From Citroniella saccharovorans (GTDB lineage: Bacteria > Bacillota > Clostridia > Tissierellales > Peptoniphilaceae), in contig NZ_JAYKOT010000003.1 of the NCBI RefSeq assembly GCF_035481615.1, forward strand, positions 1,389,250 to 1,453,249: 64,000 nucleotides of DNA. The letters run 5' to 3'. The notes beneath the pieces were generated by a model. It had not been told where the DNA came from. It made no database searches and saw only the letters and a program-made list of their open reading frames with translations. Position numbers and translations under genes: made by a program. Positions 39,801-47,206 of this stretch are shown piece after piece (position 1 is the first letter of the stretch; each line of letters starts with the position of its first letter).

Positions 39801-40960
39801 TCTTTAGGTGCATCTTCCTTCTTTGAATCTAGATTTTTGTCTTCTAGTTTTTTGCTATCGTCATTTTTTTCTTCAGAAGGTTTTGTTTCACCTGTAATTG
39901 TTTCAGTAGCATTTTCTTTCTTTTCTACTGTTTTTTCGTCTGAAATAGGTTTTCCAAGTTCTTCTACTACTTCTTTTACTATTTCTCTTTCTCTACTATC
40001 TTTCTCTCTTTGAAGCTGAGAGATTTCAGATATTATATAATCTTCGTTTTTTACCTCTTTAGAAGAAAGGGTAAAAATATATTTGTATCCAGTATCCAAT
40101 TCGTCTAAGCTTAAGGAAGTAACTGTTTTGCCATCTTTGTGACCTTCTTCTAATACTTCTTTAAAAGCTTCTTCAGGCTTTGGATCTAAAGGAATTTCCA
40201 ATCCCTCATCGTCTAATTCTGGTTTTTTGTTAATTGGTTGTTTTTCAACTTTTAATATATCTAAATCATCTATGTCTTTCTTTGTCTTGAAATTTATTTT
40301 TAGTCTTTCAAGGCCTTCTAATGAATTTACATAAATTTCTTTTATTAGTGGATTTTCCTTGTTAGTCTTTAGTGTAAGACCTTGGTTTTTAGTGCTTTCA
40401 AATTTTCCTTCTAAGTCATTTATAACTATTGGAATAGAAAATTCATCATATTGTTTATAATTTATCTTAAAGAATGTTTCAGTAGGATTAATATCTTTAG
40501 TTTTCTTTGCTTCATAAGCTTTATAGTCTAGTCTATACTTTTTTATAAGCCTTTCTATTTCTTTTATATTTGTAAATTCTGCTATTTCTGCTCCATTTAC
40601 AAATTTAATATCTCCATTTTCGTCTTTTTCTACAAAAATGTATTTTTCAGCTTCAAATTCATTTTTAGAGTCTATAACTAAAGGTCCACGGAACAGCTCA
40701 AAACTATTCTTTTCTAACCTTTCTAAAGCCTCTTGTTCTAGTCTTGTAAGTTTAAGTTCACCTTGTAAAGTTTTTTCGTTTAGCTTTTCAGCACTTTCTT
40801 TAGTTTCTGAACTTTTTCTTTGGACTATGCCATTTGCGAGGGAGCTAGCTAAGCCATATCCGTATTTAATAGCGTATACTGGCTCTTGTAATGCTTGGAG
40901 GATAAATAGAACTCCAAGTGCTCCTGATAAAATTCTTCTAAATAAATTTTTCTTTCTCAT
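27859..40960 (-). CDS. Giant multi-CnaB sortase-anchored adhesin (one frameshift)
   Basis: Wall-anchored surface protein of about 4,370 residues once a single-base frameshift at 29392-29395 (GGGG on the coding strand) is corrected; the uncorrected frames are 29366-40960 (3,864 residues) and 27859-29403. Order: signal peptide (1-31), a large N-terminal region with an Asp/Glu/Lys-rich coiled coil (about 330-510), beta-rich adhesion-type domains, ten CnaB/SpaA domains marked by E-boxes such as YTLVENSAPVGY and YALKETKAPDGY, two InlB-type beta repeats (FDGWLVDG..AQW and FKAWLVNG..ALW) near 32560-33000, then YPWTGG, a hydrophobic helix and RKKK. It probably forms the tip or a long stalk of a pilus-like structure. 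GGTGG precedes the ATG. Confidence 0.88.
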
Positions 40961-41784
40961 AAATTTCCACCTACCTACTCAGTATTCTATAATCTATATT
41001 AATCTATCTATATAATTCACTATTTTTTAGTTATTGTTTTAAACTGTGAAATAAACTATTAAGAATGAATTTCAGGCTTTATTTAGTTTTGTGTAGTAAA
41101 GAATTAATCTTACTTTTTAAGTTGTTTTTTCATTTAAAAAATTTTATCTCTTATTTTCCTCCTATTTTCAGCTAGCTTTTATAAGTTTTTAAAAATAATA
41201 AGGCTAGTGAAGTTCTTAAATATAAATATAATTGGTATTTTTATAGGCATGTATCTTCTTAAAATTTTAGAGTATATCTATACATTTATCCTACCTTATT
41301 TAATTACTAATAGTATACTCCTTCTGTACACATTATACAACACATTTTTTAATATTTTTTGCAACTCAATATAATTTTTATATTATTTTTAAATTTTCAA
41401 CTATTTTTTTCTTGCTAAAACGTTTCAATAAATAATAAAATGTTAAATTTTTGTAATTTTTATTTTTTTCTTTCCCTAAAATTAAAGCTCTCGACTTATT
41501 ATTATTAAATTAATTATGCTTTTATTTTTTTATTCCATGGTATTTTGGTATATTTTGTTTTTTAAGCACAGTATTATTATTTTTAAAATTTTATTTTTAG
41601 TAGATTTTATGTTTTTTTGTTCAATTATATTATGATTTGATAAATTCTTAGGTAAAACTATAAATTTTTTACCTTTTTTTATATGATTAAGACAAGATGG
41701 GCTTGATTTTTGCTGTAATTTTTCTTTTTACATATAATTCATGTTATAATTTATATAAATGAAATATTTTTTTAGGAGGAAATT
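40961..41784. other. A/T-rich divergent intergenic region
   Basis: 824 bp between the adhesin gene (minus) and the protease gene (plus), very rich in T runs. Apart from the protease promoter at 41710-41738 I see no gene, RNA or clear repeat. The adhesin promoter must lie here but no hexamer pair stands out. Confidence 0.6.
41710..41738 (+). promoter_or_regulatory. Promoter of the subtilisin-like protease gene
   Basis: TTGCTG and TATAAT with a 17-base spacer, about 45 bases before the start codon. A second TATAAT at 41745-41750 could be an alternative -10. Confidence 0.55.
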
Positions 41785-44076
41785 ATGAAGAGAAATTTTT
41801 TAAGAGTTTTTTTATTTTTACTAATTTTAATAAATTTCAGGGTTTTTGCAAGTGGAAATATTAATTCTAGTGAATTTAAAGACTCTTATAAAAAGGTAGA
41901 TATTCTAATTGAGTTAAAAGAAAGTTTTAGCTTAAAGTCAGGTGTAGCTTCTTTAAAGGATGATACCCTAAAGAGTCAGAAAAATATTTTAACTTTTCTA
42001 GATGGAGAAAAAGCTAAGGGGAAGGTTGATTTAGTTGAAACTTTTTATATTACCAATGCTATTCATACTATTTGCACTGACGATTTGATTAAGGAGCTTC
42101 AGGCTTTTGATGAAATTAAAAAGATTAGTTTTAACGAGGATAACCAGCTTCTTACTTTTGATCCTAGTCCAATTGACGAAAAGCAATTAGTTAACAATCC
42201 TATTATGGAGAATAAATCTAATGATTTTTATTTGGAGATGATATCTGCGGATAAGATTGAAGAAAAGTTTTCTCTTACCGGAGAGGGAATAACTATTGGA
42301 TTTATTGATTCCGGGGTTGATTTTTCCCATCCAGAGATTAAGGATAAATTTAGGGGTTACAACAAGGAAGATGGATCTTTTGACGGCAAATATAGCTGGC
42401 TTGACCTAGTAGGGTCAAGTGTACTACCTCAAGATAATATAGGACATGGTACTGCTACTGTTTCTATTGCTCTTGGTGGATCTGAGAACTCTTTTGTAAA
42501 AGGGGTTGCAAGAGGTGCTAAGTGGATTGCTGTAAGGGCTTTTGAAAGTGGAGAGACTTCCAATTCCAATATTATTAAGGCTTGTGAGTGGATGCTAGCT
42601 CCAGGCGGAGATGAAAGTAAAAGACCTGATATTGTAAATAATTCTTGGGGACAAAAGGCAAATGAAAAAACTTGGTTTAATGATATCTTAAAAAAATGGA
42701 AGGAAGCTGGAATTTCTCCTGTATTTGCTAGTGGCAATGAGATCTCTGGCAAGGCTGAAGCAGGCTCTATTGATAATCCTGCATCTTTAATTGGCGCTCT
42801 ATCTGTTGGCTCAGTTGATAAAAATTATGAGCTATCTAAGTTTTCAAGAAGGGGCCCATCTCTTTTTGACCCAGATGGAAAGTATTTTAAGCCAGAGCTT
42901 GTGGCTCCTGGTCAAGATATAAGGGCGGCTATAAATAATAATAGGTATGGTTACATGTATGGAACTTCTATTTCTTCTCCTCAAGTTGCGGGAGTGATTG
43001 CTCTTATTAAGGAAAAAAATCCAAATCTAAGTCCAGATGAGATTGAAGACATCTTAATAAAAACTGCGAGAGGACTTACTGATGAAGAATATAAGGAAAG
43101 TCCAAATATGGGATATGGATATGGGATTGTCGATGCTGAAAAAGCTATTCTTTCTTTAGATTCTCCTAAGGAAGATCCAGAAGAAAATACCAGAAGAATT
43201 TCTGGAAATGATAGAAAAGAAACCGCTCTTGCAATATCTAAAAAATATTTTTCTACGGAAAAAGCTGTTTACTTAACTGGTGCAAATTCTTCTGTCGATG
43301 CTCTTGTATCTTCTCCTCTAAATAAATCTGTAACTGGTCCGCTTCTACTAACAGATAGGGATGAGCTATCAAAAGATGTGTTAGATGAGATAAAAAGGCT
43401 TGGAGCTGAAAAAGTTGTAGTAATTGGCGGAGAAAATACTATTTCAGAAAAAGTTTTTAATGAGCTTAAGGATAGTACCGGTGAAGTTATAAGGCTTAGT
43501 GGAAGTGATAGGTATGAAACTTCCAGAAAGATAGGGCAAAGTGTAATTGATGAGAATGAGTCAAACTCAGTATTTTTTGTAAATGGACAAAAGGAAGTCG
43601 ATGCTGTTGCTCTTGCAGGAGCTAGTATCAAAAATAGTCTTCCAATAGTTTTAGTTGGAGGAGAAAATTTAGATAAAAATACTCTTGATTTTATAAAGAA
43701 AAATAAGATAGAAAAGGTTATACTCGTTGGCGGTGAAGGGTCTCTATCAAGTGAACTTGAAAAAGATCTAGTTAGTTTAAATATTGATACCAAAAGAATA
43801 GGCGGAGAAAATAGGTTCCAAACAGCAAGTCTAATAGCTAGTGAATATTTTAATAGTCCAGAAGGTGCATTTGTAGCAAGTGGAGAAAATATAGTTGATG
43901 CCTTAACTATTGGCCCTGTTTCAGCCATAAAATCCTATCCAGTAGTTTTAACTTCAAGGGATAATCTTCCTCATGAAAGTTTACTATATATAAAGGAAGA
44001 AAATATTGAAGAAATTATAATACTTGGCGGAGAAAATTCTGTAAGTAAAGCTATAGAGGAGTTTTTAGAAAAATAG
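41785..44076 (+). CDS. Secreted subtilisin-like (S8) serine protease with three CWB2 repeats
   Basis: 763-residue exported protease. Signal peptide 1-23; a propeptide-like domain to about 150; S8 catalytic domain with Asp175 (GFIDSGVD), His221 (GHGTA), oxyanion Asn318 (ASGNE) and Ser395 (GTSISSP); then three cell-wall-binding type 2 repeats from about residue 470, starting RRISGNDRKETA, IRLSGSDRYETS and RIGGENRFQTA, each ending in an IGGENS-like strand. CWB2 repeats hold proteins non-covalently on the wall through anionic polymers, so it is anchored by a route different from the neighbouring sortase substrates. AGGAGG precedes the ATG. Roles in processing surface adhesins or host proteins are possible inferences. 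Confidence 0.93.
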   Translation: MKRNFLRVFLFLLILINFRVFASGNINSSEFKDSYKKVDILIELKESFSLKSGVASLKDDTLKSQKNILTFLDGEKAKGKVDLVETFYITNAIHTICTDDLIKELQAFDEIKKISFNEDNQLLTFDPSPIDEKQLVNNPIMENKSNDFYLEMISADKIEEKFSLTGEGITIGFIDSGVDFSHPEIKDKFRGYNKEDGSFDGKYSWLDLVGSSVLPQDNIGHGTATVSIALGGSENSFVKGVARGAKWIAVRAFESGETSNSNIIKACEWMLAPGGDESKRPDIVNNSWGQKANEKTWFNDILKKWKEAGISPVFASGNEISGKAEAGSIDNPASLIGALSVGSVDKNYELSKFSRRGPSLFDPDGKYFKPELVAPGQDIRAAINNNRYGYMYGTSISSPQVAGVIALIKEKNPNLSPDEIEDILIKTARGLTDEEYKESPNMGYGYGIVDAEKAILSLDSPKEDPEENTRRISGNDRKETALAISKKYFSTEKAVYLTGANSSVDALVSSPLNKSVTGPLLLTDRDELSKDVLDEIKRLGAEKVVVIGGENTISEKVFNELKDSTGEVIRLSGSDRYETSRKIGQSVIDENESNSVFFVNGQKEVDAVALAGASIKNSLPIVLVGGENLDKNTLDFIKKNKIEKVILVGGEGSLSSELEKDLVSLNIDTKRIGGENRFQTASLIASEYFNSPEGAFVASGENIVDALTIGPVSAIKSYPVVLTSRDNLPHESLLYIKEENIEEIIILGGENSVSKAIEEFLEK

Positions 44077-44119
44077 TTAATATTTAGTTAAATCAATATA
44101 AAAAATATTTAAAAATCAC

Positions 44120-44148
44120 TTGACAGGGATATTAAAAGAGGTTATAAT
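44120..44148 (+). promoter_or_regulatory. Consensus promoter of tRNA-Lys
   Basis: TTGACA, a 17-base spacer and TATAAT, both hexamers perfect, ending 19 bases before the tRNA 5' end. Confidence 0.85.
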
Positions 44149-44167
44149 ATTCCTGTTAGTTATTTTT

Positions 44168-44243
44168 GCACCTTTAGCTCAGTTGGTAGAGCAACTGACT
44201 CTTAATCAGTGGGCCCAGGGTTCGAGTCCCTGAAGGTGCACCA
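44168..44243 (+). tRNA. tRNA-Lys (anticodon CTT)
   Basis: The 7-bp acceptor stem GCACCTT pairs with AAGGTGC, followed by discriminator A and an encoded CCA. The D-loop AGTTGGTAGA, anticodon loop CTCTTAA with CTT, and T-loop GGTTCGAGTCC are standard. Prophage genes begin directly after the 3' end, so this gene is the likely integration target. Confidence 0.97.
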
Positions 44244-44348
44244 TAGGCGTTAAGGTTTGTTATAGCTGTTTATAGATGGCTATATCAAGCCTTTTTATTT
44301 TAAAAATATCACGTATTTAGTTATAACTTGTTACAGTTTGCCTTTTGG

Positions 44349-44368
44349 GTTGCAAACTCGTTGCAAAC
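44349..44368. repeat. GTTGCAAAC direct repeats near the attachment end
   Basis: GTTGCAAAC occurs at 44349-44357 and 44360-44368, an 11-bp period, 106 bases from the tRNA 3' end. Tyrosine integrases bind short arm-type direct repeats in this position. No integrase is present here to test the match. Confidence 0.4.
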
Positions 44369-44399
44369 AAAAATAAGGAGTATATGCTATAAAAAAATT

Positions 44400-44432
44400 T
44401 AGTCCTCAAAACTTTGAGGACTATTTTTCTAC
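44400..44432 (-). terminator. Terminator at the end of the prophage
   Basis: AGTCCTCAAA and TTTGAGGACT pair and on the minus strand are followed by AAATTTTTTT; the plus strand also has ATTTTT, so it may work both ways, between the small prophage gene and the tRNA side. Confidence 0.7.
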
Positions 44433-44614
44433 CTATTTACATTTTCATTATCAAATATTTCTAATAGCTCTTCTACTTCTTTTCTTGATTTTGCATATTT
44501 TCTCGCAAAAGTTCTTGCACTAGATTTTATCCTTTGGTATCTTGCTTTTTCAGGATTTCTTTTTTCCCAAGCTCTACTAGCTCTAATTTGAGCATCTGAC
44601 GTTTTATTTTCCAT
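44429..44614 (-). CDS. Small basic prophage protein of unknown function
   Basis: 61 residues, rich in Arg, Lys and Glu, predicted helical (DAQIRASRAWEKRNPEKARY). AAGGAG lies seven bases before the ATG. Similar short proteins beginning with an 'ASR.W..KN.EK' pattern are, as far as I recall, common in Gram-positive mobile elements, without known role. The tail (EVEELLEIFDNE) is acidic. It is the last prophage gene before the tRNA. Confidence 0.6.
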   Translation of the reverse strand: MENKTSDAQIRASRAWEKRNPEKARYQRIKSSARTFARKYAKSRKEVEELLEIFDNENVNR

Positions 44615-44623
44615 AAAATCTCC

Positions 44624-44730
44624 TTGTGAAATTTCCTGTTCTTTGATATAATCAACTTAAAGAAAAGGGAGGAACAGGGCTCCCTAATCTTTACTATCGT
44701 AGCCTACTTTTTAGTAGGCTATTTCTCTAT
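44624..44730 (+). ncRNA. Putative small RNA with own promoter, opposite to prophage genes
   Basis: On the plus strand TTGTGA (44624-44629), a 17-base spacer and TATAAT (44647-44652) would start a transcript near 44659. It would contain hairpin GGGAG..CTCCC (44667-44684) and end at hairpin AGCCTACT..AGTAGGCT (44701-44720) followed by ATTTCTCT. It has no reading frame of note and converges on the small gene ending at 44719. Confidence 0.45.
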
Positions 44731-44844
44731 TAATTTCTTTATTTCATTAACTGCTTCTTCTTTCGTCTCTGACTTCTCAATTATTGCTAATATCATTTCC
44801 AATACTATTTTAAATTGTTCATTAGTCATTCCCTTATCTTCCAT
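44719..44844 (-). CDS. Very small prophage protein of unknown function
   Basis: 41 residues (MEDKGMTNEQFKIVLEM...), amphipathic and acidic, ending in KKLIEK. The start at 44844 is chosen because AGGAGGAAGGAG lies just upstream; the longer open frame from 44910 has no ribosome binding site. Position between holin and attachment site is typical of lysis-end accessory proteins. No function is assigned. Confidence 0.55.
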   Translation of the reverse strand: MEDKGMTNEQFKIVLEMILAIIEKSETKEEAVNEIKKLIEK

Positions 44845-44989
44845 TTTCTCCTTCCTCCTGCTCTTTACTCGTAAGATTTCTTTTCTTACTGTATATATAA
44901 TATAACACAATTGTTATATGTTGTCAACCTTTTTTTATTATTTTTTAGAATTATATGTAATAAAGCCCGTATTTTTACGGGCGATTGTT

Positions 44990-45217
44990 TTATTTTTCTA
45001 TAGCATTTTTTGTTCCAGAATAAAGACCGCAGGCTGATAAACCGTAGCCGATACCGACTAGGATTGTATCCGTAGAAAATCCATTTTTTAGAAAAGAAAA
45101 AACCACCCCAATTAAAATACTTGCAAGTGGTATAAACTTCTTATCTATATCAAATTTTTTCACTACTTCTAAAATTCCAACTATAAGTGGAACGATTAAA
45201 ATATCAAAATTGTCCAT
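44990..45217 (-). CDS. Phage holin
   Basis: 75 residues with two or three hydrophobic segments (LIVPLIVGILEVV, IPLASILIGVVFSFL, TILVGIGYGLSACGL) separated by short charged turns and ending in a charged tail. Inserts in the membrane and forms lesions that release the endolysin. It starts at the stop codon of the amidase gene (overlap), a usual lysis cassette. Confidence 0.85.
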   Translation of the reverse strand: MDNFDILIVPLIVGILEVVKKFDIDKKFIPLASILIGVVFSFLKNGFSTDTILVGIGYGLSACGLYSGTKNAIEK

Positions 45218-46482
45218 TATCTTCCCCCTTTTATCTCTTCAGCAAATTTTGCCACTTCTTTTAAGGTAGCTAACCTGTCATCTCCAAATACCTTTTTATC
45301 CGCTCCTTTAATATCATATCCGCCCACTTGCACAATGAAAGCTCCCTTGTCTTTATATATTCTGGCATCTTTTGTTTTAGTAAGTAGACCTGCCCCAATC
45401 GCATTAAATAAGGCTTCTGCATTTGGAAGGTCGCCATCACTCCAGTAAGCAATTATAACTTGTTTATCCATAAAATCCACCCCACTTTCTTTTAAAGCCT
45501 TTTTATCATACTCATAAAGCTTATATTTTTCTATAATATCAATTAACTTTCCTGGATACTTTGGATCAGTTGCATATCCATCATCATAAATTTTTTGGCA
45601 TGCCCTCTTGTAGTCCACCTCTCCAATTAAATTTTTGTAGATATAAACCCCACCTATACACCTGGTAGTAAGATATAAAAGCCTATCCCTTATTGACTCA
45701 TCCCAGGACTTGTAAGACTTAAATCCAGCTAAGACTTCCACATACTTTCCGTTAATCCACTCAGAAGTTTTTTTCTTATAAATCCTAGTCCAGCTTGGAT
45801 CAGTACTAGCCTTTATCCCAAAAATTGCATTTGCTCTTACTGCAAGCTCCGAATTTCCACTGTCAGACTCTAGGATAGCTTGAGCAATAGTAAGACTTGG
45901 TAGGATTCCATGAGTCTCCCAGCCTTTTATGGCACCATCTTTTATCTTTTCAATAAAATCTGGAGTAGAAAGTCTGGTCTTTTTAGATTCCTTTAGTTCT
46001 TCCATATACTTTGCAACCTTTCTCTTAAAAGGCTCCCAGCCATTATTGTCTAGCATCCTATGAGGACAGTACTTACCGGACCAGATTTGGTGATTTCTAA
46101 GCCTATCAATACCAAATCCCTTAGACAGTAAAAGTTTTGCCGACTTGTGTGCTGCATTATCCTCAGCTACTGGATACCTACTATCGCCCTTATCAAGAGA
46201 GTAGCAAATTTCAAGTGCTACAGACTTTGTATTTCCGTCACCTCTTCCATCTCCAGCATGCCAGCAGGACATATTAAGCCTTTGAATTTGTACACACTCT
46301 CTGTCATCAATCGCAAAGTGATAAGTAACTTCACTTTTCCCACTATGCACATACATAGCTTCGCTCCTAGCACTCACACGATTCGCTGTGTTGTGGATAG
46401 TTATATATTGCCAGTCCATCTCACCGAAAGTCCTAGTATCGCTTAAAGGTAAAAGCATAGTGGTTTCTTTATAACTTGCCAT
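45217..46482 (-). CDS. Endolysin: N-acetylmuramoyl-L-alanine amidase plus glucosaminidase-like domain
   Basis: 421-residue peptidoglycan hydrolase. The N-terminal Amidase_2 domain (about 1-150) has zinc ligands His30 (ITIHNT), His131 (RNHQIW) and Cys139 (YCPH), with WHAG in between. A second domain (about 165-300) resembles GH73 glucosaminidases: IAQAILESDSGNSELA with a likely catalytic Glu, NAIFGIK and FKSYKSWDESI. The last 100 residues (VIIAYWSDGDLPNAEAL, FIVQVGGYDI) are an unassigned wall-binding domain. Two catalytic domains would cut both peptide and glycan bonds. Confidence 0.9.
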   Translation of the reverse strand: MASYKETTMLLPLSDTRTFGEMDWQYITIHNTANRVSARSEAMYVHSGKSEVTYHFAIDDRECVQIQRLNMSCWHAGDGRGDGNTKSVALEICYSLDKGDSRYPVAEDNAAHKSAKLLLSKGFGIDRLRNHQIWSGKYCPHRMLDNNGWEPFKRKVAKYMEELKESKKTRLSTPDFIEKIKDGAIKGWETHGILPSLTIAQAILESDSGNSELAVRANAIFGIKASTDPSWTRIYKKKTSEWINGKYVEVLAGFKSYKSWDESIRDRLLYLTTRCIGGVYIYKNLIGEVDYKRACQKIYDDGYATDPKYPGKLIDIIEKYKLYEYDKKALKESGVDFMDKQVIIAYWSDGDLPNAEALFNAIGAGLLTKTKDARIYKDKGAFIVQVGGYDIKGADKKVFGDDRLATLKEVAKFAEEIKGGR

Positions 46483-46498
46483 AGGATCGATCCCTCCT

Positions 46499-46780
46499 TT
46501 ACTTTAAAATAATACTTAAAATATAGCCAACAATTCCACTAATTCCAGCAATTATAAGCTTATCCCAATACTGCACAGGTCTTTCAAGTATCTTCTTCAC
46601 ATCCATTTTAGTTTCCTTTGTTGTCATATTAATCACGTCAACCTTATACTCCGTCTTACTTAAATCCGACTTCAAATTCACAAAATTTTCTTCCAACTTT
46701 TCCACCCTACTTTTTACATCCAATAAATCCTCGCTTAAATTCTTCATACGCTCCATGCAGTTTTTTTCTTCTACACACAT
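46499..46780 (-). CDS. XhlA-like (hemolysin family) phage lysis protein
   Basis: 93 residues: a coiled coil (about 10-70, KNLSEDLLDVKSRVEKLEEN) followed by one C-terminal membrane helix (LIIAGISGIVGYILSII). XhlA-family proteins have this layout and assist holin and endolysin. It lies directly before the amidase gene. Starts at 46780 or at the internal ATG nine codons on are both possible. Confidence 0.7.
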   Translation of the reverse strand: MCVEEKNCMERMKNLSEDLLDVKSRVEKLEENFVNLKSDLSKTEYKVDVINMTTKETKMDVKKILERPVQYWDKLIIAGISGIVGYILSIILK

Positions 46781-46804
46781 CTAACCACCTACTTTTTAAT
46801 AAAA

Positions 46805-47203
46805 TTAAGCATATCCCTCGCCCATTGCACTTGTTTGTGCAACTTCTTTTCCGTTATAGATAGCAGTGAAAGTTACATATCCAAAATTACTTGTATAAGT
46901 TGGACTAGTAACCGAACTTTGACCAGTGTATTCAATTCGGTCGCCTTTCATTGTATTGTCGGCATTAAGTTTTACAACGATTGTAATTGGCTTGATATCT
47001 TTAAATTTACTATCAATATCGACTTTATAATAGTAAGTCTTAAAACGTGAACCAGGTCTACTAACATCAACCCTTTCTAATCCATAGAAAAACTTACTCC
47101 AGTCCAGTCCTTGCCACACCAACTTATCCCCACAGTAGACCTCGGATATAGCCTTGTCGCCGATATAAATCTCTTTAGTGTCCTTATCGTTAAACTTAAT
47201 CAT
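46805..47203 (-). CDS. Phage tail/baseplate accessory protein, unknown
   Basis: 132 residues, beta-rich. The N-terminus KEIYIGDKAISEVYCGDKLVWQ is a repeat seen at the start of many phage receptor-binding or tail-fibre proteins. The rest (YTGQSSVTSPTYTSNFGYVTF) looks like a small beta-sandwich. It lies between the baseplate protein and lysis genes, so a structural or receptor role is inferred. Confidence 0.6.
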   Translation of the reverse strand: MIKFNDKDTKEIYIGDKAISEVYCGDKLVWQGLDWSKFFYGLERVDVSRPGSRFKTYYYKVDIDSKFKDIKPITIVVKLNADNTMKGDRIEYTGQSSVTSPTYTSNFGYVTFTAIYNGKEVAQTSAMGEGYA

Positions 47204-47206
47204 AAC

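Noticed and set aside
39357..40013. Plus-strand open frame of 218 codons inside the giant adhesin gene
   Set aside because: It is Ser/Phe-rich, the mirror of the Asp/Glu/Lys-rich coiled coil on the other strand, has no ribosome binding site and breaks no rule of the real gene.
43269..43928. Minus-strand open frame of 219 codons opposite the protease CWB2 repeats
   Set aside because: Shadow frame: its composition follows the antisense of the conserved CWB2 repeats and no start signal is present.
44624..44914. Type I toxin-antitoxin module formed by the putative small RNA and the 41-residue gene
   Set aside because: The small protein is acidic and not hydrophobic, unlike known Fst/TxpA-type toxins, so only the RNA itself is reported.
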